From Callipepla californica brunnescens (Eukaryota > Chordata > Aves > Galliformes > Odontophoridae), in assembly GCA_023055505.1 (NCBI GenBank), contig JALIRH010000004.1, positions 21,075,368 to 21,139,367 of the forward strand: a stretch of 64,000 bases of DNA, given 5' to 3'. Shown in pieces: positions 49,334-60,509 of the stretch (positions are counted from its first letter, which is position 1; each line of letters starts with the position of its first letter). Both the position numbers and the translations under genes were made by a program. The notes beneath the pieces were generated by a model. That model was not told where the DNA came from and searched no databases. It saw only the letters and a program-made list of their open reading frames with translations.

Positions 49334-52300
49334 CTAAGAGAGAAACAAAGACAAAATTTGCCTCTAATGTGCATATATACATTTGTAAAGAAAATATGAT
49401 GTTGCATTTATTGATATTAAGAAGCAAAACCAGTACAGTCTTCTACCAATGTTTTATTGAAAATATTTCATACAGTCCTGAAAAAGTTTGCTACCTCTAA
49501 TGACACAACATATCCACCCTCTCCCCTCCCCCCCTTTATAAATAGGAAACCTAAGGTTCACTGTGATTATCCGCTGTAAAGTAATACACGAGACTGTAAC
49601 TGAAACTGAAACAAGTACCCAAGTGCAACTTCTCACTGGAATTCCTTGCTGTGGAACAAAGCGTATTGTGAAGAAAGTTAAGCAACAGGGAATTACACCC
49701 TTTGAGAATCCACAACAAGCCACAGTAGAAAGCAATATATCTTTCAAAAGAGGGCTTCCTAGATTTTGCCTGAAAAGCAGTTACTGTTTGCAAAAAATCA
49801 AAAAGTCAAACAAAGAAAAATTAGTAAAATCGCTAAGTTGGCATATGCCACAGTTTGTCTAGCCAGAAGAGTCAGGGTGACTAACTGCAACTTATCTCTG
49901 GAAGAAAGTGATGATGGTGGGGGGCTTTAAATAGGAGCTATTCTTCAGTTATGATGATACTAAAACCTCATGAAATTTGCACAACATCAGGTGCTGTAAG
50001 ACAGTATTTACTTCAACAACCTTGTAAGGTCAGGCATTTCTAGTGATAGAGCAAAGCTTCATATACAGCCTTAGTACTGAAATAGCATTAAGTACGTAGA
50101 AACCAATTTTCCATCAGTTCTCCCCACAACTTAGTCACATTTTCATCCCTGTATCCAACACTACAAAGAAAGGAGTTTGAAACAGATGGCCTTCTGGTAA
50201 AGAATGGTTTCTGACTGAGAAATAAAATGTTTCTGGGAGGCTGAAGAAAGTCACCAAACAATTTCCTCATTCTTAGCTTAACAGAAGATACTTCAGTGTT
50301 TTCATATCATGATAAAACAATCCATTCTCATGTCTCTGTCTGTTATTGAAGCAGAAAAAATATTTGAAATTAAATTTCTGTTGCCACCTGGAAAAAAATA
50401 ATCCCACTTGCATTCAGCCTTACAGAAATAAGTTATCTAGTCCATGCCAACTGTCTGGCTCCTGCTGTGGCCAATATAGAGGGAAATACCCTTGCAGGTG
50501 ATTCTCCTCACCTTCAATCAGGTGTCTCAGCCAAGGAGAATTATGCTTTTTAGATTTTCCACTCTCTACTGACAACAGATGGCATCTGAAGTCACCTTCA
50601 ACTATATCTTTCACTTTCAGGTGGCTGAAGCAAAGTACCAACAGCTAAGTACTGTGGATTCAGCAAGGGGTGATAGCAGGCTTCCCTCCTCAAACAGCAC
50701 TGCCTGCTGAAGCACACACTCCCACCTAATGTACATGAGGATGATAGTGCAGTCACGTTACAGGGGAGATGAATCTCCTCATATGTACACAAATCAGATG
50801 ATAAAAAGACAGAATTTATTTTACTTTCATTTTTTTCTCCTCATCTGCATCTCTGAAAGACCTTTACAAAAATAGCAGATTTGGAAAGCAAAGCAAGAGA
50901 TATTTCAGTCCATCAAGTCCATATATTTGCTTGCTGGAGGTCACAGCAGCCTTTAATTATAGAACATGTAAGTAAACAATTTATAGCAAGAAAACGGGAA
51001 AAAAGGAGCTAGAGGGAGAGGCAGTAAATTTCTCTTCATCCCTCCTCTTTTCTGTTTTCAGTACTAAAAAGAGAACTCCTACATATGCTGAACAAAACAG
51101 CCCATCTGTGAGGCATCACCACTGCAAAATTAAAACAGCAAGATTTGTAGAAGATTTACATCTTTAAAGAACAAAGGTGTTTTTATTTTTTTATTTTTAA
51201 TGTTTCTCCCCTTCTAAAGACAGTCAAGAATTGAGAAGTGTTTTGCCCCTGTGTAGGAAAAAAAAATCTGATCATACTTCAGAATACTGTAATCCTACTG
51301 GGTCAATCTCAAGGAAGTGCTATTTGTGAGAAAAAAGAAAAAATCCTGATAAAAATGAATAATAAGTTGTTAGTGCTGACCCTTAATGTTACTATGCAAA
51401 GAAGGCAAACAATGAAGTACAATATGTTCCATTAAATGTGTATTGAAAATATTGTACATACATTTAATAATTATATATTTTTATATATCATACTGTATAT
51501 AAATACTGTATACTGTGAGAACTTTTGTTTAAATATTTATTATAATATGTGTCATGTATAATACATGCTAAGAGTAGTCTGGCAGATGAGCAAGAAGATT
51601 AGCATATAGTTTTAAATACACTTTTCTTTAGAGTAAGTTGAATATCTTGAGTTGTGGTTTTATAAGATGATATTTTGGGAGGATATACGACTTCAGGAAC
51701 TATATGCAGAACTGTGGAAATGCCTGAAGTTTTCTTCCTACATGTAAACAAAGGCAAGTCAATAGCTTACTGACAGAAAGAGATACACTTGTTAGCTGCG
51801 AGCATTTTTGGAAAGTCTTTGGATAAATCCTAGAATAAACTGGAGCTGAAGCTCTGTGGTAGTGAAGATGAGTTATATAGCACTTGACAGCAGGAAGCAT
51901 GAATACTGTAACAGACACCTGGACCAGCTTGCTTAGATCTGAAAGGAATTCAGTCCTCGGTCCCAGGACAGAGAAAAGAGAATCTTTTGACATTGGTGGT
52001 CCCTCACTTCCCAGCTGGAGTAGTGATACAGGAAGGATTAAATTAAGGAAAATTTCAGATATTGCATGACAATCTGCAAGTATTTCAGTTGAGTCTTTCA
52101 TAAAAGTAAATTTTTTAAAAATCATTTTAGACTAAGTGCATTAAAAATACTGTAATTAAAATATATTGGATTAGAAATATCCACAATTTACTTTTGCTAA
52201 AAGGAACGTAAGAAACCACACAGTTTAGGTGGAAATTTAAGTTTGATTTATTTATTTTTTCCTAAGGAATTAATGCCATCAGTGCATATGGCTTCATTTA

Positions 52301-53007
52301 ATGACATTCAGCTATAATGATTCCGTATAATTACTGGCCTACATAATACAGTTCTCCTGGGATGCTATGAGAAATCTGCACAATCATCAGGAAGGAGTTT
52401 GAGAATGGGGGTGGAGAAGTAAAAACCTAGCCAAAAGCTCTGCTGTAGAAGTTAATCACTATAATTTACATTTTGCCGCCAATTCTCAGGTACAAGTTCT
52501 TCTACGCACCACCAAATGATCATAATACTAATTGTTGCTCCTGTCTAACACTCTAATTTGTGGCTATTTTCTTTTCTTTTATCACTGAGTTCTTTTCAGG
52601 GCCAAATTCCTTTTCTTCTTGCTCAGAAGCCCAACTCTAAAGATGTTACAGGTGTTCCGTCAGAAACGAGGCAAAAGGTAAAGGGTGAGAAGCAGCAAAG
52701 GATAATTTAGAAACTGACAGAGAGACACAACAATTAAGCTGTTCGTTTTTCACAAAAAGAAGCTTTTGCAGGATCATCCTTCACTCCCCTTCTCCTTGAA
52801 GCAGGCAGCAGTGGCCACATTTAGAAGTGCAAGGTTAACAAGCCACCTGCCTGCTCTCTGCCATGCCCTTGCTGCCAATCCTCCCAGGTCAGCCAGCTAA
52901 CAGCCAGACCCAGGGTTTCCTCAGATTAGCACTACTGTTCAGTGTATAACCATCAACTAAGGACAGCATGAGAAAAAAAACAGAAGCTGGTCAGTTCACA
53001 CTGTGCC

Positions 53008-53023
53008 TTTTTTTTTTTTTTTT
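53008..53023. repeat. T16 homopolymer
   Basis: 16 T in an intron of SIPA1L1. Confidence 0.9.
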
Positions 53024-54292
53024 ATTGTGAGGCATCAAACATATTTTCTCATCTTCATGTCAGTCTGTCCTTGTCTCCACCAGATTAAATATGGATGCAG
53101 TGCTTGTAGCACAGGTATCACATCCCACATACTCTACAAATCACTTCAACCTCTCTTCTTTGTGAAAAGCTGCTGATTTTTAAATGATCAAGAAATGCTA
53201 TTTTATTTAGCCTGAAAAAAATATGTAGAAGACCATTTCAGGGTCATTACAGAACACCAATTAGATTAAACTAAATCAACCAGAGAAAATACGCTTTGAG
53301 AAGATAAAGGTAAGAGCTGGAAGAGTGAAGAGATGCATAATGCTATTGCTAGTTACATTCAGACAAGTACTGCAGGGCATTTGATAAACTGTAACAAACA
53401 TCAAAAGGAAATACATATGAACATGCACATCTTAGAATAAAAGTTATAACACTGTAGATAACGACCACAAATTTTTACTTCCAAGAAAAGGACAAGTGGT
53501 AAGGTTGCATAAACTTTAAGTAACTTGCTTTCCATAGTGGTTTTTCAAGATTTGCTCAAGTCCTTCATGCACCCGTAGCTTTGGAAACACCAGTCTCAAA
53601 GATGGATGGAATAACATGAGCTTTACTTGCCAAAAATAGTCAACCAAAAGGAGACAGAAAACCAGAGTGGGACCGCCATCAACATATAACTAGAAAGAAT
53701 CACCATGACAAAGTACATGGAGACAGTTCATCACACTGCAGTCTCTATGACAACCTCCATTTGCAGCTATTATATGAGGAACCATTAAACTGCCTGATAA
53801 ACATCTACCCCTGCCTAAATGTAATTTTTCTCAAAACAAATAGAAAATAATGCTTCAGGCTTCCATCTTTAAGAATAAAAATGCAACAGCCAGTCTCCGT
53901 AAAGGCAAGAGATTTTTATGATCATACATCTTTCTAAAAAAAGATATTTCTTCTTGGTAGTACAACAGCAAGTATTTTTCAAAACGCACACTGAGTATTT
54001 TTTGGAAATGGTTTAAAAAAATGGTACAAAATATTGTCTGCTTCTAGCAGCTCAAATGAACTTGTAAAGTGGGTATCGTCCATCTAAATTGTTTGAGCAC
54101 TTTATACCTGTACTTGGTATATTCAATTTTACAATTTGCAAAAGTGATGGAAAGAGGGAATGTGACAGTAATGTGTCATACCCGCAGTTTGCTTCAGAAT
54201 AAGATTAAAATCTGTATGTCAAAACTCCCAAGCAACTTGCTCTCAGTATTGACCATAATGACTACATGCAGAATTCTAAACAGAAAATTTGT

Positions 54293-54310
54293 AATAAATA
54301 AATAAATAAA
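54293..54310. repeat. AATA tetranucleotide repeat
   Basis: About four and a half AATA units in an intron. Confidence 0.85.
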
Positions 54311-54708
54311 GTAGAAGACATTTGAAGCCATACTTGCAAGACTAAAAAAGAAATTCATAATAAATAGTGCATTACAAAAAGGGACTGATATGATTTATAT
54401 ACCAACTGCAGTTCTTGCAAAATATTCGTTACAAACACATCAGGCACTCATCTGTCTTATTTAATACCATTAGTATGGAATATGTTGTCAAAGACTTTTC
54501 TTAGTATTAAATGAAGCAGCAGACACAAAGACTAAAAATTACCTTGATTTATAAGCATTCTGCACAGTAAGATCTCTCAAAGCACTGGTCAATAGACTGG
54601 TCAAATAGAAGTCTCAACTAGAACAACTGCTTCTCAGTTTTGTCAGGCTAGAGAATGAGAATGGAAAATGAATTTGGAGGCATCAATCTCATAAGAAGTG
54701 AAAATTAC

Positions 54709-55148
54709 CTTGTATGTGAGACAGCATCACTAAGACTATAAGCACTGTTCTCCCTTGTTAGAGGATTGGAGGCTGGTTGACTCTTGGTGTGAATATCCAG
54801 ACTCAGTGAAGACTCAGCCTTTCGGTCAATGTGGCTCTCTTTTTCTAATGTCCTGTCCGCAATGGAGACCACTTCACTGGAGCTGTGCCAGAGTGGTGTC
54901 ACTTTTTCCTTCGTTAGCCCTGTTCGGGGAGATGTTGCTGCTCCCAGAGAGGCAGTGCTACCATGGCTAGGTCCGTAGGAAGTGGTATCTATGCCACTAT
55001 CAGCTGAAGTCCCCTGAAGATAGTTGTAGCTGTTCAGCTCTGATTCAGTGCGCTCTCCGCTGTCATACCACTTCTCATCACTGTGAGCACTGGAGGCATT
55101 GCTGGAGAGAGTATTGCTGCTGGAATGGCTGGAGTAGTGGCTGTCAGA
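54709..55148 (-). CDS. SIPA1L1: SIPA1L1 exon with DSGIDT phosphodegron
   Basis: This is the largest exon here: 440 bases, 146 codons plus two bases. It starts [17 protein letters not shown] and runs through [56 protein letters not shown] and [11 protein letters not shown] to SDAVSHT. In mammalian SPAR the DSGIDT motif (54984-55001 here) is the site through which Plk2/SNK phosphorylation recruits the SCF-betaTrCP ubiquitin ligase, so spine SPAR is lost after strong activity. The motif is intact, so the same control is likely. A second DSGxxT motif, DSGERT, lies about 20 residues upstream. The acceptor is ttattctgtag and the donor is ACAAG then gtaatt. Confidence 0.96.
54984..55001 (-). other. 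SIPA1L1: DSGIDT degron codons in SIPA1L1
   Basis: Reverse-strand codons GAT AGT GGC ATA GAT ACC encode Asp-Ser-Gly-Ile-Asp-Thr. The DSGxxS/T form is the betaTrCP recognition pattern, and this exact motif is known for SPAR after Plk2 phosphorylation. Its flanks (GTSA before, TSYG after) also match the mammalian protein. Confidence 0.85.
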
Positions 55149-57548
55149 CTACAGAATAAACAACAATAAAAAAAAATCCCAAACACGTAGGTTTATTTCC
55201 AAATTAAAGCAATGGAAGAAGAGAAGTGAACAGTTAAAGTTCCCACTGCAGAGTAGAAATTCCTCCACCTTAAGGTAGTGGATAGATACAATCAGGAGTC
55301 TAACCCTAAAAATTCATTCTAACACAATGAGTATGCTCTGTTCTTGAAGCACATAAAAAACTCTCACAGGGAAAACCAGAATTATTTGTAATTTTGTCAC
55401 AAAATACATCGTTTTCTTTCCAAGTATAACTCTACTCCGGCCCAACCAATGAAACTGATGGAGTTGTGTAGACTTGGACTTGTTTTGTAACTATTATAAT
55501 TAAAAATATTCTGATTTTAAGAGTCTAATGCTTTAGAACATGATACATAACCAATCCACAGAAAACACATTATTTCAACAATAGTTACATAACAAGAGGC
55601 TAAGGCAGGAAAAAACAACCACTGCTCTTCAAACTCCTTTGCAGTACATAAGTCTATTTCCTCCTCAGCAGGACCATTCTCTGCAAAGGACTACTGAAAT
55701 GCCATTTAACTATTTGTAAGTTGTTTTCCAAAAGGCAGAATTGCAAGAAAAGAAGCTTTCATGCAATGCTTTGAAACTGTCCCATCTGGGCACAGCAGTT
55801 TCTGGCTGGGTCGTGTGTTCTGTCCTTGGTTACAGCCAGCTGTTATGAAGAAAGTGAATGCCTTCAATTCCATAGTGGGCATCTGTGGAATATCCCATTA
55901 CAGAAAGAATTTCTTGCTATACTCATCTCCGCTTAGTAGCTCACCTTTCAAGTATTTTTATCCCTCTCAATTTCTTGATTTTATTTTCCATTCAAAGAAC
56001 ATATCTAAGTTCTAATAATCTGAATAACCAGAACTGATAAACTTGTTTTTCATTATGAAATGGACCTGTTTGGTGACAAGATATCCCAGAAATAACAAAA
56101 CGGACAGAAAGGACACTTAGATCCACCCTTTCTATTTTGCCTACTCACAGAATTTTACCAAGCAGTAATGGAAAGATTGAATATCAAAGATTAGGTACTG
56201 TTTCTGCTCTCATTGGAAAAGAGGGAAAATGGAGACGGAATGATACCCGAAGGAGGAAATCCCAGTATCCACATTTCTTATTATACTACATCAAGAAGTG
56301 ATAGAAAAACAGGAGGAATATTAAGTTGATCTAGTTATCTCCAATTAATTTTACTGCTCTTCATTAGTAACTGTATCACTCCCTTCATCCATCTGTCTAC
56401 ATAATAAAGATTTACAATAACAAGACTAAATGAGAAGAGTGCAAGCATTAGTAATTCCAGTGCTATTCTTTGCACACAAGCTAATGAGGTAGCTATCACA
56501 TTATTATATGGTCAAATGCATCACACGGAAAAGAAGTCAGTCTAAATACAAAAACACATAAGAATATGAAGACAGGTGTTTTGTTTGTTTAATAATAATG
56601 AAGGCATGTTGTTCTGAATTAATAACCTAAAAGAAACACTGCAAATTGCATTCAAATAAGAACGCTGGTAAGCAGGAGCAAGTAACAAGAACTAATGAAA
56701 GACCTAAATAAATGCAACTCATACTTTCATGTAATCAGTCAACACAACTCCATATTTTAGCTGATCATAAAGATGATCATCCAAGTCATCTGGCATAATG
56801 AACAGCGGATTAAAAAGTATTTTCTTTCTTTGGTACTAGTGTCTTAAATAATTTTCAAGAAATTTCTAATTCATGAGTATTACTTCAGTTAATCTGTCCT
56901 TCTGTGTATAAACCAGGAAACGACAGCCTCCAAAAATAAGTGCACATTTAACTGTTGAAACAGAAAGGCAGAATTTGCCATTAGAAAGTAAATATAAATA
57001 AGAGACTTCTCAGCCAGATTCTACTGGACCTTTCAAAAGAACTCTTTCAACAGTGTACAAGATTGGTTATGGAAAGGAATTAAAAGTTACAGCAGAGAAG
57101 GGGGGGAAAAAAAAGCAAGACTCCTAGTCAGTTTCAAAGAAGCAGCTCTCTTAGTTTTGCATCAGCTTTCTGAGTCTTGCAATACATAACTATTTGTCAA
57201 CATCATGTCTCCCATGTGAAGCCTAGGAATAGCTTTGTAAACTCCCATAAACCCTCTCCTTATCACAAGATAACAGACAAGAAAGTGCTCTTCATCTGTC
57301 AACAAAACTTTATTAACTAATAAATATTTTAGTATGCCCTGCATAGCTTCTGTAAGGTTCAGGAAGTAACATCTGCTCTATCACTTCCTCCAAAGTTTAA
57401 CAGCAACAGGGTTTGAAGATTTTTTTTCTTTTCCATCCATCTGTCTTTAACTGACACTCTAAATATAGTTCTGAACAATACATTTGGTATGAAGAGCTTT
57501 CGAAATGAGCAAAATATTAAATCACTTCTTTTTTTTAGGATAACTTAC
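55149..57548 (-). other. SIPA1L1 intron
   Basis: 2,400 bases of AT-rich sequence; nothing recognised. Confidence 0.85.
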
Positions 57549-57667
57549 ATGACCCTGCTTATTTGGAGACAAGTGAACCACAGGATCCTGTCTCATCAGT
57601 CTTCCACTGGGACTCTCTCTGAAGGATGGCAGTACTTTTGACACTGCTGGGAGATGACATGTCGGTT
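57549..57667 (-). CDS. SIPA1L1: SIPA1L1 exon ([19 protein letters not shown])
   Basis: This 119-base exon has two bases completing a codon, then 39 codons: [18 protein letters not shown], a [16 protein letters not shown] core, and NKQGH at the end. The acceptor on the minus strand is ctgtattacag; the donor after CAT is gtaagt, close to consensus. The peptide matches the vertebrate SIPA1L1 segment between the alternative exon and the Ser-rich exon. The phase is 1 on entry and 0 on exit, which fits both neighbours. No domain motif is seen beyond proline- and basic-rich linker sequence. Confidence 0.95.
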
Positions 57668-60384
57668 CTGTAATACAGCATATAACAGTGTACTGAAAAG
57701 CATATGCAGTGCAAGAAATAAGAAAATGTATACTGATTTTACACTGCAGTTTTTCCCACTGCTACCATTAGCCGAAGACTTTGAATATCAAAGATTAAAT
57801 TCACTCCAAATAAAAACCATACATGAGAAAAAGCACAGGTGAAAAACTGAGGGCCTATTTTTGCCTGGCATAAATCAACAAAACTTCATGAAAAATGCAA
57901 AAACTTGGCTTTCATTAAAACAACCTGAGGAGTGTTATGCTCTCTTTGTCCAACAGCAATATATCAGAACATTAAAACATGACAATATTCATATTCACAG
58001 TGTATTGACATTGCACATCGTGAAGCATGTTGCCTGAGAAAAAGATTAAAAAAAAGTTCTGAAGATTGCATTTCCTTACATGGCATTATTCTATGCAAGG
58101 CAGGACAATAATAGAAGTCTACAGTGACTGCTTAAATTCACACATTTTTCTCCAGCAGAACTTCGATACATCTCCTGTCAAATTTAAGGTGAGCTAAGTA
58201 AATATTTTCTAGTTGCAGAAATAGCAAAATTTGTTGAAATCACAATATTCCTGTAAAAACTGATGGCTGTGAATGTGGTTACTGCATAGACAAACACAAA
58301 GAATCAAATACTTACTAACCTTGGAAAAAACAGACAAATCAAACTACTCAACTACACAGATATTCTTAGAAGTGTCCTTTGCCAATTAAGCTTTTTTTTT
58401 CTCCCCTAGATAACTATGGAGGTCTAGATGTTCAGATGACCCTTTAAGCCCTGTAAGTGCTTTCTCAGAGCCCAATAACAGTAACTCAAAATAAACTTAT
58501 TTTTAACTTTCTATGCAGATCATATTCTAGCCCTGTGCTTACGCAAGATGCATTTCTAGAAATATCACATTTTAAAAGAGCGTGTTTAACAACAGCTACT
58601 GTTATTAGGAGTTCTTTAAAGCTTTCTGCAATACAGCTATGGTTTGTTCATCTTGATGTGCAGCACAACTAGCTTTTAAAATTACTATTTAAAAGAAGTA
58701 ACTTCATTTCTCTGGCAAGTAGTAAGAAGCAGTATTGGTGCACAAAGAACACAGATTTTCTGTAAGCTACAAGTGAGTAGGAAGGAGTGAGTGTGAATTC
58801 ACTGCAACTAATGCCCTATTTACCCCAATACAGATTACCACAAGTAGAAATATTTGGCATTAAACCAAACTTTAACCTTGATTCAGACTATCAATAAAGT
58901 CTGCAGTCAGAGATGCAGTTTCAAACTGGCACTCTATGAATGCAGGACAATCCACAAGAGATAAAATACAGGGATTATATGTCAGCGCACGTTTCTCAGC
59001 CTGTGCCAAATGTCGGAGCCATCTCATCTACCACACAATTTTTCCCGTTCTTTCTGGCTTTATTTATTTATTTTCCTAATATGGTGACTCCTGACATTTT
59101 AGAACAGACCTTGCTGGCAGCTCTTCTTGGTGCCAGCATCAACACACAACTGTTGGTCTGCAAAAGTAATGCTGAGGAGAGAATCGGTTTTACATGTGTC
59201 GTTACCATCACAACAGTATCAAAACATATGTGATTAAAAACTGTTCTGTCAAAATGAGAACTGCAGATTGGTATAATCACAGCTTTTTAGTGAGAAGTAG
59301 TACTGGGGGAGTTGTGAGGGAGGGACTGACAGATGGTTTCGATAATAAGGAACAGTTCAGTGATGTTGTGAAGGTATGTGAACAAAGTACATCTCCAGAA
59401 CCTGAAGATCACATTTCCCTTACCAAGCTCCTACTAAATTTTCTGAACTTTATTCTGTTTTCAACACAACTTGGTTTACATAAAACAGATAAAGAGCTGT
59501 GATGCAGCACAATGACCCATATATATGAGGATGGAAAATAATATGAAACTGTTTAAGCTATAGCAACAAAAAAGTTAGGAATCTAGTGATTTTGACCATA
59601 CTGATTGTGTCAGGTCAATGTTTTTTGAAGATAGCACAACAATTCCACTAGTGTCAACCTCACCGGTATCCATGAAAGCTAAGCCATAGCTGTAGGGAAA
59701 AGGTCTATGTGCAGAAACTCCAAATGAAGGCTTAACAATGCAAATCCTCTGTACCCAGCTGCTTCATAGAGTTAATACGTTCCATCAATTGACAGTTTAA
59801 TTGCCAAGTGCAATGAAAATGTATACACCGGTGGAAGGCGATTACCAAGCTATAGATTTACTTTACTATTTAAACCTTAATTGCATTTTTTTTTCCATTT
59901 TGTACATGGTATTTTTATAGCTTCAATGATCAAACAATCAATTTGCATTTATATAGCACCATTTGAAAGGGAGCATCACAAGCACTTTAGACAAACTAAG
60001 CAGAAATTAAACTAAGTTAAGTCACACAGGAGAGCAGGCGAGGTCAACCAAGCCCTCAACAGCAAGGCAAATTAATAAGTGCGCCTACCCAACCGCTTCT
60101 AAAGGGACATAGTGTTTCAAGGTAAAAGCATTAAGGTAGATTTAGTCCCACATCCAACTGCAGAACTGAAATGAGCTCTTCCTCAGGTGATATTCACAGG
60201 TCTCAAGGACACGGACTATAGAAGCTAGTCTATGCTCAAGATCTAATTATTCATCCTGATGAACAAGGTTAAACTTCCAAAGACACAGTCCTTAAGATGG
60301 TTCTCCCTCTGCACAAAGAGAAGTATTGCCAAAGTCACCTTGTGGTTAGCATCACTTGCTCATTGTAAAGAATTAATTACCTAC
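57668..60384 (-). other. SIPA1L1 intron; site of expected alternative exon
   Basis: 2,717 bases. In mammals an in-frame exon of about 63 bases lies in the equivalent intron. I scanned the minus strand by eye for its codons and did not find it. The block at 58,920-59,220 is less AT-rich than its surroundings but has no recognised content. Confidence 0.75.
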
Positions 60385-60509
60385 CCATCTGGTCAGCAAT
60401 ACTATCCTCACTTCTTTGCCAGCTGGGTGTGGATTTGCCGCTACCACCCGTATCTGATTGCGTGCTCTGCCTGTCAATGGAAGCAGGGGATCTACGGCTT
60501 ATTCCAAAC
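60385..60509 (-). CDS. SIPA1L1: SIPA1L1 exon ([11 protein letters not shown] segment)
   Basis: This is the most 5' SIPA1L1 exon in the window, 125 bases, starting with one base that completes a codon and ending one base into the next. The 41 whole codons read [14 protein letters not shown], then a Gly/Ser-rich stretch, and end SEDSIADQM. The minus-strand acceptor is acaacag before GTTTGG; the donor is ATGG then gtaggt. It belongs to the Ser/Thr-rich region between the PDZ domain and the C-terminal coiled coil. The RRSP cluster is basic-Ser-Pro and a plausible kinase site, which is inference. In mammals an alternative in-frame exon of about 63 bases follows it; none was found here, and direct joining to the next exon keeps the frame and creates ATGGAA (Met-Glu). 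Confidence 0.95.

Larger units (their letters stand above)
49334..54708 (-). other. SIPA1L1 intron
   Basis: Longest complete intron here, 5,375 bases. It includes a C-rich stretch near 49,520-49,536, a very AT-rich block at 51,420-51,570, a T16 run (53008-53023) and an AATA repeat (54293-54310). No exon-like block matching SIPA1L1 was recognised inside. Confidence 0.85.

Noticed and set aside
49563..49862. 99-codon plus-strand open frame with MIIRCKVIHETVTETE.
   Set aside because: Lies in an intron of SIPA1L1 on the opposite strand, has no splice context and resembles no family I know.
53190..53340. Possible decayed CR1/L3 sense fragment (AGCCTGAAAAAAATATGTAG and following).
   Set aside because: The resemblance is limited to A/G-rich words and was too weak to call.
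59664..59689. A 26-base minus-strand block with strong acceptor (ttttccctacag) and donor (gtgagg) in the intron where the alternative SIPA1L1 exon is expected; it begins with codons that could read Tyr-Ser-Tyr across the acceptor.
   Set aside because: In the frame set by the upstream exon it meets a TAG after three codons, its length shifts the frame, and the sequence after Tyr-Ser-Tyr does not resemble the mammalian exon.
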